Shown: positions 25,976-35,387, counted from the stretch's first letter. The stretch is 64,000 nt of DNA from Pseudomonas orientalis (GCF_002934065.1 NZ_CP018049.1:5764501-5828500); one strand, 5' to 3'. Numbers and translations: made by a program. The notes: a model not told the origin generated them from the sequence alone.

Positions 25976-26033
25976 AATCGACTACTTTTTAATCTACTTT
26001 CGGCGCCTGTTGCGCCATCAGAGGAAGCTTTCC

Positions 26034-26603
26034 GTGGAAGCACTGCACAAGAAAATTCGCGAAGAAGGCATCGTGCTTTCCGATCAGGTACTCAAGGTTG
26101 ACGCCTTTCTGAACCACCAGATCGACCCGGCACTGATGAAACTGATCGGCGACGAATTCGCCGCGCTGTTCAAGGACTCGGGCATCACCAAGATCGTCAC
26201 CATCGAAGCCTCGGGCATCGCTCCGGCGATCATGACCGGCCTGAACCTCGGCGTGCCCGTGATCTTCGCGCGCAAGCAGCAGTCCCTGACCCTCACCGAA
26301 AACCTGCTGTCGGCGACGGTGTACTCCTTCACCAAGAAAACCGCAAGCACCGTGGCGATCTCCCCGCGCCACCTGACCAGCAGCGACCGCGTGCTGGTTA
26401 TCGATGACTTCCTGGCCAACGGCAAGGCATCCCAGGCGCTGATTTCGATCATCAAGCAGGCCGGCGCGACCGTGGCCGGCTTGGGCATTGTGATCGAGAA
26501 GTCGTTCCAGGGCGGCCGTGCCGAGCTGGATGCGCAGGGTTATCGGGTTGAATCGCTGGCACGGGTGAAGTCGCTGGCCGGTGGGGTGGTGACCTTCATC
26601 TGA
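26034..26603 (+). CDS. xpt: Xanthine phosphoribosyltransferase
   Basis: 189 residues. The enzyme converts xanthine and PRPP to XMP in purine salvage. The start is GTG at 26034 (MEALHKKIREEGIVLSDQVL), supported by AGAGGAAG seven bases upstream. Features: TIEASGIAPAIMTGLNLGVP near the purine site, and the PRPP-binding motif VLVIDDFLANGKASQAL. The length fits the Bacillus-type Xpt family (~190). Downstream is a single REP hairpin that may end the transcript. Confidence 0.95.
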   Translation: MEALHKKIREEGIVLSDQVLKVDAFLNHQIDPALMKLIGDEFAALFKDSGITKIVTIEASGIAPAIMTGLNLGVPVIFARKQQSLTLTENLLSATVYSFTKKTASTVAISPRHLTSSDRVLVIDDFLANGKASQALISIIKQAGATVAGLGIVIEKSFQGGRAELDAQGYRVESLARVKSLAGGVVTFI

Positions 26604-26617
26604 ATCAACGCTGCTCA

Positions 26618-26651
26618 AAATGTGGGAGGGGGCTTGCCCCCTCCCACATTT
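26618..26651. repeat. Single REP palindrome after xpt
   Basis: A perfect short hairpin AATGTGGGAGGGGGC/ GCCCCCTCCCACATT formed by back-to-back arms. It sits between the convergent xpt and acyl-CoA gene and may act as a transcript end. Confidence 0.85.
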
Positions 26652-26666
26652 GCTCGCTATTGGCGT

Positions 26667-28589
26667 TTAGTGTGCGGTGGCCTGGAGGCCGGCGAGTAAC
26701 AGGCGCTGGTACAGGTCTTCCTTGAACCCCTCCGGCTGATCCAAGCGCATCCGCTCAAGGTGCTCGGGAAACGCCTCCGGCTCCGGTGCGTCCAGCGCCG
26801 CCTTGCCCAGTTCCAGCATCTCCGTGAGCTTGAATTTGCTCTTGAGCCAGTTCAGCGCCCGCAACAGGTCCCGCTCCTCGTCCGTAAAGTCACTGCCCAA
26901 CGGGTACTCCGGGAACAGGCGTCGGTGCCTGGCCTGAATCGCCTGGAGCCGTTGCGGTGTGTTGTCGGCAAAACGCGGGTCCAGCTTGAAATCCTTGGGC
27001 AGCTTGCCGGCCTTTTGCGCCTGCTCGATCAAATCGTCCTGGAAGCGCGAGTCAGTGATATTGAGCAACGCTTCAATCACCTTGGCATCCGTCTGACCCC
27101 GCAAGTCGGCAATGCCGTACTCGGTAATGACGATATCGCGCAGGTGTCGGGGAATGGTGCAATGGCCATATTCCCAGACGATATTGGAACTGACCTCTCC
27201 CCCCGACTCGCGCCAGCTGCGCAGGATCAGGATCGAACGCGCATCCTCCAGCGCGTGGCCCTGGGCAACGAAGTTGTACTGCCCGCCCACGCCACTGAGC
27301 ACGCGGCCATCTTCCAACTGGTCGGCCACACCGGCACCGAGCAACGTCACCATGATCGCACTGTTGACGAATCGTGCATCCTGGCGCTGCAAACGCTTGA
27401 GTTCTTCCTGGCCATACAGCTCGTTGATATAGCTGATGCGGGTCATGTTGAATTGCAGCCGCTTGGCGTGGCTCATCTCCTGCAAGCGCTGGTAGAAACT
27501 GCGCGGGCCAAGGAAGAAACCGCCATGGATGGAGATGCCATCGGGCTGCGCCGCATCGTCGAGCAGCCCGGCATTGGCTTGCTCCTGGGTCGCCACATCC
27601 GGGTACACCTTGCGCCGGATGATGCCGGCATCCGCCAGCACCAGCATGCCGTTGACGAACATTTCGCTGCAACCATAAAGGCCCCGGGCGAACGGATCGA
27701 CGCCACCCTCACGACTGATCAAGGGCGCCCACTGGTACACATCCAGGTCGGTCAGCAGCAGTCGATAGGCTTCGTTGTCGGCCTGGCGCGCCAGCAAGGC
27801 GGCGGTCAGCGCATCGCCCATGGAGCCGATGCCGATCTGCAGGGTGCCGCCATCGCGAACCAGGGTACTGGCATGCAGGCCGATAAAATGGTCCTGGAAC
27901 CCCACCGGCATGTTGGGCGTGGAAAACAGCGTGGTGCTGTCTTTTTCGTCGAGCAGGTAGTCGAATGCGTCCATGCCCAATTCCGCATCGCCGGGCATGT
28001 AGGGCAATTCAGTGTGAACCTGGCCAACCACCAGAATGGTTTCCCCGGCTTCGCGGCGCTTGGCGATCATGGGGAGCAGGTCTAGGGTGATATCCGGGTT
28101 GCAGCTCAGGCTCAGGCGGTCGGGATGCTCGGCGCTGCTGGCAACCAGTTGCGCCACCAGGTTCAGGCCGGCGGCATTGATATCACGGGCGGCATGGCTG
28201 TAGTTGCTGCTGACATAATCCTGCTGCGCCGAGTCGCTGTGGAGCAGGCTACCGGGCTGCATGAAGAACTGTTGCACGCGGATATTCTTCGGCAGGCTGT
28301 CCTTGTGCAGGTCAGCGAGGAAATCCAGTTCGGGATAATCGCCAAACACGCGCTCGATAAAAGGTTCGAGAAAGCGCTTCTGCAACCCGTCCCCCAGGGA
28401 CGGGCGACCCAGGCTCAGCGCGGTGTAGATGGTCAGCGCCCGCTCAGGCAACTTGGCGATGCGCCGGTACAGCGCATTGACGAACAGGTTGGGCTTGCCC
28501 AACCCCAGCGGCATGCCCATGTGGATATGCGCCGGCAACCGCGCCAGTACGTCGTCAACTGCTTGCTCGATTGAACACAACTGCACCAT
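26667..28589 (-). CDS. Acetyl-CoA hydrolase/CoA-transferase family protein
   Basis: A 640-residue cytoplasmic enzyme with two CoA-transferase-like halves. Features: an N-terminal IHMGMPLGLGKPNLFVNALY loop, central GIGSMGDALTAALLARQ, the GVGGQYNFVAQGHALEDA motif and NIVWEYGHCTIPRHLRDIVI with ITEYGIADLRGQTD, typical of the AcH/4-hydroxybutyrate CoA-transferase family. It is longer than the usual ~500-residue enzymes, like a Pseudomonas subfamily. The exact acyl substrate is not evident. Single gene, no obvious operon partners. Confidence 0.88.
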   Translation of the reverse strand: MVQLCSIEQAVDDVLARLPAHIHMGMPLGLGKPNLFVNALYRRIAKLPERALTIYTALSLGRPSLGDGLQKRFLEPFIERVFGDYPELDFLADLHKDSLPKNIRVQQFFMQPGSLLHSDSAQQDYVSSNYSHAARDINAAGLNLVAQLVASSAEHPDRLSLSCNPDITLDLLPMIAKRREAGETILVVGQVHTELPYMPGDAELGMDAFDYLLDEKDSTTLFSTPNMPVGFQDHFIGLHASTLVRDGGTLQIGIGSMGDALTAALLARQADNEAYRLLLTDLDVYQWAPLISREGGVDPFARGLYGCSEMFVNGMLVLADAGIIRRKVYPDVATQEQANAGLLDDAAQPDGISIHGGFFLGPRSFYQRLQEMSHAKRLQFNMTRISYINELYGQEELKRLQRQDARFVNSAIMVTLLGAGVADQLEDGRVLSGVGGQYNFVAQGHALEDARSILILRSWRESGGEVSSNIVWEYGHCTIPRHLRDIVITEYGIADLRGQTDAKVIEALLNITDSRFQDDLIEQAQKAGKLPKDFKLDPRFADNTPQRLQAIQARHRRLFPEYPLGSDFTDEERDLLRALNWLKSKFKLTEMLELGKAALDAPEPEAFPEHLERMRLDQPEGFKEDLYQRLLLAGLQATAH

Positions 28590-28682
28590 CCGACCCTCCT
28601 GAACATTCCATGATTAGGGGTTGGACAGAGCGTGGCGGGTCTTTGCTGCAAAGAACAGTGTTGAAACACAAATCTGGGGCAC

Positions 28683-28710
28683 AAAAAAGCCGCCCGTAAG
28701 CGGCTGTTTT
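28683..28710 (-). terminator. Terminator of cytochrome c5 gene
   Basis: Minus strand: AGCCGCTTACGGGCGGCTTTTTT, a tight stem with T-run just after the stop at 28724. Confidence 0.8.
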
Positions 28711-28723
28711 GACGAAGATCAGT

Positions 28724-29152
28724 TTATTTCAAGCCGGACATCTTCTCGATCGCACCCTTTAGCTCATCATCCGAGCAATCGGCGCAGGTGCCTTTAGGCG
28801 GCATGGCATTGATGCCGGTGATGGCCTTGGCAAGCAGCCCGTCGAGGCCGCCCTGCTCTTTGGCGCGTTTACCCCAGTCTGCCGCATCGCCGATTTTCGG
28901 CGCACTCAGCAGGCCAGTGCCATGGCATGCGTTGCAATGTTTGGCGATCACTTCATCCGGCGTCTTGGCACCGCCGCCGCCGCCCGCCGCCACAGCAACC
29001 TCCATCCCCTTGCATTCCTGACCCTGGACACAGACCTGGCCCACAGGCTCCAGGCGCTTGGCGATGTCATCGTTGGTCGCAGCCTGGGCGCTGACAGCCC
29101 ACAGGGCCAGTACGGTTGCTGGTGCAGCCAGCATTTTCATAATTAGGTTCAC
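28724..29152 (-). CDS. Cytochrome c5 family protein
   Basis: 142 residues with a Sec signal peptide (LAAPATVLALWAVSAQAAT). One covalent heme site is seen, CNACHG, with a distal Met in NAMPPKGTCADCSDDE, where two extra Cys are typical of c5. A Gly-rich linker (AAGGGGGAK) sits before the heme domain. A periplasmic electron carrier, homologous in position to PA5300 cycB. The start may be the second ATG, 12 bases further in. Ends in a hairpin terminator. Confidence 0.93.
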   Translation of the reverse strand: MNLIMKMLAAPATVLALWAVSAQAATNDDIAKRLEPVGQVCVQGQECKGMEVAVAAGGGGGAKTPDEVIAKHCNACHGTGLLSAPKIGDAADWGKRAKEQGGLDGLLAKAITGINAMPPKGTCADCSDDELKGAIEKMSGLK

Positions 29153-29321
29153 GCGTTCACCCTCAATGGTGGCTATTCACGCCTGCGGCCACGGTTTCGC
29201 AGGCGGCGAAAGTATAGCGGTTAGCCCGCCCGGCCGAAACAACCCTATTAAATAAAGGGAGATTCAGCCTCACGGTTTACAGCTGCGCGAACCCTGCAAC
29301 GCTGGCAGGGCGCCTTCTGTT

Positions 29322-29870
29322 TTAAAAGTTCGCGGGTGTGGCTGCGCTGATTAGTCGCGCCGGCACGTCGAACGGATTGCGAAAACGATGGGGCTTGGTA
29401 CTTTCAAAGTAGTAGCTATCGCCTGCTTCGAGCACAAAAGTTTCAAGACCGACCACCAGTTCCAGGCGCCCTTCCACCAGGATTCCGGTTTCTTCGCCTT
29501 CATGGGTGAGCATTTCTTCGCCCGTGTCGGCGCCTGGCGGGTAGATTTCATTGAGGAACGCGATTGCCCGGCTCGGGTGCGCTCGGCCTACCAGCTTCAT
29601 GGTCACGGCACCGTCGGAGATGTCGATCAGCTCATTGGCTTTATAGACGACCTGCGTGGGTATTTCATGGAGGATCTCTTCGGAAAAGAATTCCACCATG
29701 GACATGGGAATGCCGCCCAGTACCTTGCGCAGGGAACTGATCGAGGGGCTGACGCTGTTTTTCTCGATCATCGAAATGGTGCTGTTGGTGACGCCCGCGC
29801 GCTTGGCAAGCTCGCGCTGGGAAAGACCTTTGAGTTTACGGATGGATTGCAGTCGTTCGCCGACGTCCAA
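29322..29870 (-). CDS. pauR: XRE-cupin transcriptional regulator (PauR/PuuR-like)
   Basis: 182 residues: an N-terminal HTH (MDVGERLQSIRKLKGLSQ, RELAKRAGVTNSTISMIEKN) and a C-terminal cupin (EEMLTHEGEETGILVEGRLE, YYFESTKPHRFRN). This is the PuuR class of polyamine repressors. It lies beside cycB and dadX as PauR does in P. aeruginosa, where PauR represses polyamine catabolic genes. Amine catabolic genes nearby (34095 oxidase, 39199 aldehyde dehydrogenase) fit such a role. A PuuR-like half-site (GCGTTCAGTATTT, about 29927-29939) lies upstream and may mediate autoregulation. Confidence 0.8.
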   Translation of the reverse strand: MDVGERLQSIRKLKGLSQRELAKRAGVTNSTISMIEKNSVSPSISSLRKVLGGIPMSMVEFFSEEILHEIPTQVVYKANELIDISDGAVTMKLVGRAHPSRAIAFLNEIYPPGADTGEEMLTHEGEETGILVEGRLELVVGLETFVLEAGDSYYFESTKPHRFRNPFDVPARLISAATPANF

Positions 29871-29986
29871 TGCAGGTGCCTCCTAGGATTCAGGCTTTGT
29901 TGTAATTGAGCGTTATCATGGCGACAGCGTTCAGTATTTACAACACTTGGGCCTAAATCCTGGGCAGCGGCATTCGTACCTGGCGA

Positions 29987-31060
29987 TCAAGCGCCCAAAT
30001 AGAGCCTTGGCACCCGGCGCAGGTTGCAGAAAAGCTGATAGGGGATGGTTTCAGCCGCGGTCGCGACGTCGCTGGCGAGGATATTCTTGCCCCACAACTC
30101 CACCGTGGAACCCAGCCCCGCCTGCGGCACATCCGTCAGGTCGACGCACAGCATGTCCATGGACACCCGGCCCAGCAACTGGCTGCGCTGGCCGGCGACC
30201 AGCACCGGTGTGCCAGTGGGCGCGTGGCGCGGGTAACCATCGGCATACCCCATGGCCACCACGCCGATACGCATCGGCTTGGGCGTGACGAACCTGGCGC
30301 CGTAGCCTACTGGCTCACCGGCCGGCAGTTCGCGTACGCAAATGATTTTGGACTCCAGGGTCATCACTGGCAGCAAACGTGCGGCAATCGCCTGGTCATC
30401 ACCAAAGGGCGTGGCGCCGTAGAGCATGATGCCAGGGCGCACCCAGTCGCTGGGCACACTCGGCCAACCCAGTACGGACGGAGAATTGCGCAGGCTGACC
30501 TCAGCCGCCAGGCCTTGACGGGCTGCTTCGAATACCGCCACTTGTTCGCTGCTGCTTGCGCAATCGAGCTCATCGGCACGGGCGAAATGGCTCATCAATA
30601 CGATCTTCGCGACCTTGCCACTGGCCAGCAGACGCTTGTACGCCTCCTGGAAATCCTTGGGATGCAGGCCGACTCGGTGCATGCCCGAGTCGAGCTTGAG
30701 CCAGATGGTCAGCGGCTTGCCCAGCGTGGCCTGCTCGATCGCCTCCAGTTGCCACAGTGAATGCACTACGCACCACAGGTCCTGCTCGATGATCAGCGCC
30801 AGCTCGTCAGCTTCGAAAAAACCTTCCAGCAGCAGTACCGGTGCACGTATCCCGGCGGCGCGCAGCTCCAGGGCCTCCTCGATGCACGCCACCGCAAACC
30901 CATCGGCCTCGGCTTCCAGCGCCTGGGCTACGCGCACCGCGCCATGGCCGTAGGCGTCCGCCTTGATCACGGCGAGGGCCTTGGCCCCGCTGACTTCGCG
31001 GGCCAATTGGTAGTTGTGACGCAGGGCTTGGAGGTCGATCAGGGCACGGGCAGGACGCAT
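29987..31060 (-). CDS. dadX: Alanine racemase, catabolic (DadX)
   Basis: A 357-residue PLP enzyme that interconverts L- and D-alanine. The PLP Lys is in KALAVIKADAYGHGAVRVA, and the catalytic Tyr region is in GYGARFVTPKPM with MGYADGYPRH. The substrate loop VSMDMLCVDLTDVP is conserved. It is the last gene of the dadA-ridA-dadX group, hence the catabolic form that feeds D-alanine to DadA rather than the biosynthetic Alr. A terminator-like hairpin separates it from ridA. Confidence 0.94.
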   Translation of the reverse strand: MRPARALIDLQALRHNYQLAREVSGAKALAVIKADAYGHGAVRVAQALEAEADGFAVACIEEALELRAAGIRAPVLLLEGFFEADELALIIEQDLWCVVHSLWQLEAIEQATLGKPLTIWLKLDSGMHRVGLHPKDFQEAYKRLLASGKVAKIVLMSHFARADELDCASSSEQVAVFEAARQGLAAEVSLRNSPSVLGWPSVPSDWVRPGIMLYGATPFGDDQAIAARLLPVMTLESKIICVRELPAGEPVGYGARFVTPKPMRIGVVAMGYADGYPRHAPTGTPVLVAGQRSQLLGRVSMDMLCVDLTDVPQAGLGSTVELWGKNILASDVATAAETIPYQLFCNLRRVPRLYLGA

Positions 31061-31094
31061 GGCGGCAGGCTTCTAGGCGGCAGAGTGAAGAAAA

Positions 31095-31123
31095 GCGGTG
31101 CCGACCGACAACATCGGCACCGC
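31095..31123 (-). terminator. Hairpin with T-run between ridA and dadX
   Basis: A perfect 10-bp stem GCGGTGCCGA/TCGGCACCGC with a 9-base loop, followed on the minus strand by TTTTCTTC. It would reduce read-through into dadX or end the dadA-ridA message. Confidence 0.65.
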
Positions 31124-31137
31124 AAGAGGGATGTGTA

Positions 31138-31491
31138 TTAAGGCAGCGCAGCCACGACGGACAGCTCTACCAGGATATTCGGCTCACACAGTTTGGCTTC
31201 AACCGTGGCGCGGGCCGGGGCGACACCTTTTGGCAACCACTTGTCCCACACCGCGTTCATACCGGCGAAATCGGCATTGATGTCTTTCAAATAGATCGTC
31301 ACCGACAGCAAGCGCGTCTTGTCGGTGCCGGCCAGGTCCAGCAAACGCTCGATGTTGACCAGGGTCTCACGGGTCTGCTGCTCAATGCCGGCATTCATGT
31401 CGTCGCCCACTTGGCCCGCCAGGTACAGGGTACCGTTGTGAACCACGATCTGGCTCATGCGTTCATTGGTGAGCTGGCGCTGGATGGACAT
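31138..31491 (-). CDS. RidA-family protein of the dad operon
   Basis: 117 residues (MSIQRQLTNERMSQIVVHNG start). RidA proteins hydrolyse reactive enamine/imine intermediates. The conserved Arg of the active site is seen in GVAPARATVEAKLCEPNILVELSVVA. The start overlaps the dadA end by 29 bases, so the two are translationally coupled. DadA makes an imine from D-alanine, so an imine hydrolase partner is logical. Confidence 0.9.
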   Translation of the reverse strand: MSIQRQLTNERMSQIVVHNGTLYLAGQVGDDMNAGIEQQTRETLVNIERLLDLAGTDKTRLLSVTIYLKDINADFAGMNAVWDKWLPKGVAPARATVEAKLCEPNILVELSVVAALP

Positions 31492-32764
31492 GTTTTGCGG
31501 ACTCCTGGTGATTGCCGTAACGGGAGATATCGAGGCCTTCGGCACTGATCTGCGGCGTTTTCTTCGCCATCAGGTCGGCCAGCAAACGTCCGGAGCCGCA
31601 TGCCATGGTCCAGCCGAGGGTGCCGTGGCCGGTATTCAGGAACAGGTTCCTGAACGGAGTGCCACCGACAATCGGTGTGCCATCGGGTGTGGTCGGGCGC
31701 AGACCGGTCCAGAAACTGGCTTGGGCCAAATCGCCGCCCAGAGGATAAAGGTCGTTGACGATCATCTCCAGGGTTTCACGCCGACGCGGGTTGAGCGACA
31801 GGTCAAAACCGGCTATTTCAGCCATGCCGCCGACGCGAATGCGGTTGTCGAAACGGGTGATCGCGACTTTGTAGGTTTCGTCCAGGATGGTCGAGGTCGG
31901 CGCCATCGCCGGGTTGGTGATCGGCACGGTCAGCGAGTAGCCCTTGAGCGGGTACACGGGCGCCTTGATCCCCAGCGGCTTGAGCAGCTTGGGCGAATAA
32001 CTGCCCAGCGCCAGCACGTAGCGGTCGGCGGTCTCCAACGTGCCATCGATCCACACGCCATTGACGCGGTCGCCGGCGAAATCGAGGCGCTGGATGTCTT
32101 GTTCGAAACGGAACTCAACGCCCAACTGCTTGCACATGTCGGCCAGGCGCGTGGTGAACATCTGGCAATCGCCCGTCTGGTCGTTGGGCAGGCGCAGCGC
32201 ACCGGCGAGAATGTCGGTGACGTTGGCCAGGGCCGGCTCGACCCGGGCGATGCCGGCACGGTCGAGCAATTCGAAGGGCACGCCGGACTCCTGCAACACG
32301 GCAATGTCCTTGGCCGCGCCATCGAGCTGGGCCTGGGTGCGGAACAGTTGAGTGGTCCCCAGGCTGCGCCCTTCGTAGGCAATCCCGGTTTCAGCGCGCA
32401 GCTCGTCAAGGCAGTCGCGGCTGTACTCGGAGAGGCGAACCATGCGCTCCTTGTTCACCGCATATCGGTTGGCGGTGCAATTGCGCAGCATCTGCGCCAC
32501 CCACAGGTATTGGTCGATATCGGCGGTGGCCTTGATCGCCAGTGGCGCATGGCGTTGCAGCAGCCACTTGATCGCCTTGAGCGGCACGCCCGGCGCGGCC
32601 CATGGCGACGCATAGCCTGGAGACACCTGGCCGGCGTTGGCGAAACTGGTCTCCATGGCGGCGGCGGGTTGACGGTCGACCACCACGACTTCAAAGCCGG
32701 CTCGAGCCAAATAGTAGGCACTGGTCACGCCAATGACGCCGCTACCCAAGACCAGAACGCGCAT
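31463..32764 (-). CDS. dadA: D-amino acid dehydrogenase DadA
   Basis: A 433-residue membrane-associated flavoprotein that oxidises D-alanine and other D-amino acids to 2-oxo acids, passing electrons to the respiratory chain. The start MRVLVLGSGVIGVTSAYYLAR gives the FAD-binding GXGXXG at the N-terminus; longer starts add unrelated residues. Family signatures: FANAGQVSPGYASPWAAPGVP, YPLKGYSLTVPI and LNTGHGTLGWTMACGSGRLL near the C-terminus. It is divergent from the Lrp-type regulator dadR, which is expected to activate it with alanine. Confidence 0.96.
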   Translation of the reverse strand: MRVLVLGSGVIGVTSAYYLARAGFEVVVVDRQPAAAMETSFANAGQVSPGYASPWAAPGVPLKAIKWLLQRHAPLAIKATADIDQYLWVAQMLRNCTANRYAVNKERMVRLSEYSRDCLDELRAETGIAYEGRSLGTTQLFRTQAQLDGAAKDIAVLQESGVPFELLDRAGIARVEPALANVTDILAGALRLPNDQTGDCQMFTTRLADMCKQLGVEFRFEQDIQRLDFAGDRVNGVWIDGTLETADRYVLALGSYSPKLLKPLGIKAPVYPLKGYSLTVPITNPAMAPTSTILDETYKVAITRFDNRIRVGGMAEIAGFDLSLNPRRRETLEMIVNDLYPLGGDLAQASFWTGLRPTTPDGTPIVGGTPFRNLFLNTGHGTLGWTMACGSGRLLADLMAKKTPQISAEGLDISRYGNHQESAKHVHPAPAHQ

Positions 32765-32920
32765 TTTTATATCCTCATCACGGGCAGAGCCGCTGACGTG
32801 TGTTATTCGAGCAATGATGGGCGCAGTGTAAGAAACAATCACCAGTGCATTTCACTATATAAATGCCTATATTTGGCGACAATTCTCGGCACAAATGCTT
32901 TTTACAGAGGCGTATCCCCT

Positions 32921-33409
32921 ATGCGTACAAATACCCAGACCAAGCGGGAGCTGGACAAGATCGACCGCAATATCCTGCGCATCCTGCAAACCGATGGGCG
33001 CATTTCGTTCACGGAGCTTGGCGAGAAGGTGGGGCTGTCGACGACGCCCTGTACCGAGCGCGTCCGCCGTCTGGAGCGCGAAGGGATCATCATGGGCTAC
33101 AACGCACGGCTCAACCCGCAGCACTTGAAAGGAAGCTTGCTGGTATTTGTCGAGATCAGCCTGGATTACAAGTCCGGCGACACGTTTGAAGAGTTCCGCC
33201 GCGCGGTGCTCAAGCTGCCGCATGTGCTGGAGTGTCACCTGGTGTCCGGAGACTTCGACTACCTGGTGAAAGCGCGGATTTCCGAGATGGCCTCGTACCG
33301 CAAATTACTCGGCGATATTCTGCTCAAATTGCCCCATGTGCGCGAATCCAAGAGCTACATCGTGATGGAAGAGGTGAAAGAGAGCCTGAACCTGCCAATC
33401 CCCGATTAA
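32921..33409 (+). CDS. dadR: Lrp/AsnC-family regulator of the dad operon (DadR)
   Basis: 162 residues: an N-terminal HTH (LDKIDRNILRILQTDGRISF, LGEKVGLSTTPCTERVRRLE) and a RAM effector domain (GSLLVFVEISLD, HVLECHLVSGDFDYLVKARI). The ATG at 32921 lies 156 bases from the divergent dadA start, and this gap holds an AT-rich palindromic stretch (TTTCACTATATAAATG). In P. aeruginosa the equivalent protein, called Lrp or DadR, activates dadAX in response to alanine. Confidence 0.92.
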   Translation: MRTNTQTKRELDKIDRNILRILQTDGRISFTELGEKVGLSTTPCTERVRRLEREGIIMGYNARLNPQHLKGSLLVFVEISLDYKSGDTFEEFRRAVLKLPHVLECHLVSGDFDYLVKARISEMASYRKLLGDILLKLPHVRESKSYIVMEEVKESLNLPIPD

Positions 33410-33429
33410 CCTGACACAACTCAATCAAA

Positions 33430-33609
33430 TGTAGGAGGAGGCTTGCCCTAATGCCATTCAGCTAAGCCTACACCGCCCTCTGTAGGAGCGAGCTTGCTCG
33501 CGAAAAAGGTCAACGATAACGCGTGCTTTCTGAATGAACGCGGTGCCTGTGAGTTTTTCGCGAGCAAGCTCGCTCCTACAGACGGCATTAGGGCTTGCCC
33601 CCTCCCACA
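33430..33609. repeat. Nested REP element, GTAGGAGCGAGCTTGCTCGC type
   Basis: Same layout as 5413-5570: inner GTAGGAGCGAGCTTGCTCGC arms and outer CTTGCCCTAATGCC / GGCATTAGGGCTTGCC arms, with the same spacer (GTCAACGATAACGCGTGCTT). Confidence 0.85.
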
Positions 33610-33626
33610 CTCACCAAGTAAATCCG

Positions 33627-33980
33627 CTACACCAGTACCTGTCGGGTACTCGCCATGTACGCGTGAATCTGCTTTTCAACCCGTGGATGAATCAGTTCCA
33701 CCGGCCGCCGGCCATTGGGGCACGGCAAGGTCTTGGTGGTGCCGAACAGGCGACAGATCAGCGGGCGCTCGTCATACACGGTGCAGCCTTTGGGCCCCAG
33801 ATGCACGCAATTGAGCTCATCCATGGCCGCTGCCTGCTCCGCAGCTGTCTTGCGCGGCAGGCGCGACATTTCTTCGGGCGACGTGGTGACCGGCCCACAG
33901 CAGTCGTGGCAACCGGGAACGCACTCGAACGAAGGAATCTGTCGACGCAACGCGCTGATTTTCTGACTGTTGCAACTCAT
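33627..33980 (-). CDS. YkgJ family cysteine cluster protein
   Basis: 117 residues with the zinc or iron-sulfur binding Cys set: FECVPGCHDCCGPVTTSPEE near the N-terminus, then CVHLGPKGCTVYDERPLICR with LFGT after it. Function is unknown. MSCNSQKISALRRQ is taken as the start; an ATG four codons earlier is possible. Transcribed away from the oxidase at 34095. Confidence 0.88.
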   Translation of the reverse strand: MSCNSQKISALRRQIPSFECVPGCHDCCGPVTTSPEEMSRLPRKTAAEQAAAMDELNCVHLGPKGCTVYDERPLICRLFGTTKTLPCPNGRRPVELIHPRVEKQIHAYMASTRQVLV

Positions 33981-34094
33981 CGAAACACACACCGAACGGC
34001 GAATAGGCGTGGATTCTGACTCAAAACGCCCCGCGCAGACAGCTTCGCCCGACCGTTGTATCCTGCGTCAAATTTTCCAAACAGGGAGGCCCCC

Positions 34095-35387
34095 ATGATC
34101 GCCAGCGCCCGGCACACCGCGTCCTACTACGCCGCCAGCAGCGTGCCGCACCCCGATTACCCGGCGTTGACGGGTGAGGTGCGCGCCGATGTCTGCGTGA
34201 TTGGCGGGGGATATTCCGGGCTCAACACCGCCCTGGAACTGGCCGAGCGCGGCTTCAGCGTCGTGCTGCTGGAAGCGCGCAAGATCGGTTGGGGCGCCAG
34301 TGGGCGTAACGGCGGGCAGCTGATTCGCGGCGTCGGCCATGGCCTTGACCAGTTCGCCAAGGTGATCGGCACCGACGGCGTGCGCCAGATGAAATTGATG
34401 GGCCTGGAAGCGGTGGAGATCGTGCGCGAGCGCGTCGAGCGCTTCCAGATCCCCTGCGACCTGACCTGGGGCTACTGCGACCTCGCCAACAAGCCCCGCG
34501 ACCTGCAGGGCCTCGCCGAAGACGCCGAAGAGCTGCGCAGCCTGGGTTATCGCCATCCAGTACGCCTGCTGGAAGCCGGCGAGATGGCCAGCGTGATCGG
34601 TTCAGACCGCTATGTGGGCGGGATGATCGACATGGGCTCCGGGCACCTGCACCCGCTGAACCTGGCCCTGGGTGAAGCCGGCGTCGCGCAGCAGTTGGGC
34701 GTGAAGCTGTTCGAGCAGTCCGAGGTGACGCGCATCGACTACGGCGCGCAGGTCAAAGTGCACACCGCCCAGGGCCAGGTACACGCCAGCACGCTGGTGC
34801 TGGCCTGCAACGCCTACCTCAATGACCTCAACCCGCACTTGAGTGGCAAGATATTGCCCGCCGGCAGCTACATCATCGCCACCGAACCCTTGAGCGAAGC
34901 GCTAGCCGCCAGCCTGTTGCCGCAGAACATGGCGGTGTGCGATCAGCGGGTAACGGTGGACTATTTCCGCCTGTCCGCCGATAGCCGCCTGTTGTTCGGC
35001 GGCGCCTGCCATTATTCCGGGCGCGACCCGAGCGACATTGGCGCCTATATGCGGCCAAAGATGCTGCAAGTGTTCCCGCAATTGGCCAACGTGAAGATCG
35101 ACTTCCAGTGGGGCGGCATGATCGGCATCGGCGCCAATCGGTTGCCGCAGATCGGGCGCCTGGCGGATCAACCCAATGTGTATTACGCCCAGGCCTATGC
35201 AGGCCATGGTCTCAACGCCACACACCTGGCAGGCCGGTTGCTGGCCGAAGCCATCAGCGGCCAGCAACAAGGGCGCTTCGACCTGTTCGCCCAAGTGCCG
35301 CACATGACCTTCCCGGGTGGTAAACACTTGCGCTCGCCGCTGCTGGCCCTGGGGATGCTCTGGCACCGCCTCAAGGAACTGGTCTGA
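34095..35387 (+). CDS. FAD-dependent amine oxidoreductase (PauB/PuuB-like)
   Basis: A 430-residue DAO-family flavoprotein. The FAD fold is near the start (DVCVIGGGYSGLNTALELAE), followed by LLEARKIGWGASGRNGGQLI, typical of gamma-glutamylputrescine oxidases, and FQWGGMIGIGANRLPQIGRL with YYAQAYAGHGLNATHLAGRL at the end. It probably oxidises a gamma-glutamylated polyamine or related amine to the aldehyde. The start has GGAGG six bases upstream. The position next to dad genes and a KauB homologue resembles pauB4 of P. aeruginosa. Confidence 0.88.
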   Translation: MIASARHTASYYAASSVPHPDYPALTGEVRADVCVIGGGYSGLNTALELAERGFSVVLLEARKIGWGASGRNGGQLIRGVGHGLDQFAKVIGTDGVRQMKLMGLEAVEIVRERVERFQIPCDLTWGYCDLANKPRDLQGLAEDAEELRSLGYRHPVRLLEAGEMASVIGSDRYVGGMIDMGSGHLHPLNLALGEAGVAQQLGVKLFEQSEVTRIDYGAQVKVHTAQGQVHASTLVLACNAYLNDLNPHLSGKILPAGSYIIATEPLSEALAASLLPQNMAVCDQRVTVDYFRLSADSRLLFGGACHYSGRDPSDIGAYMRPKMLQVFPQLANVKIDFQWGGMIGIGANRLPQIGRLADQPNVYYAQAYAGHGLNATHLAGRLLAEAISGQQQGRFDLFAQVPHMTFPGGKHLRSPLLALGMLWHRLKELV

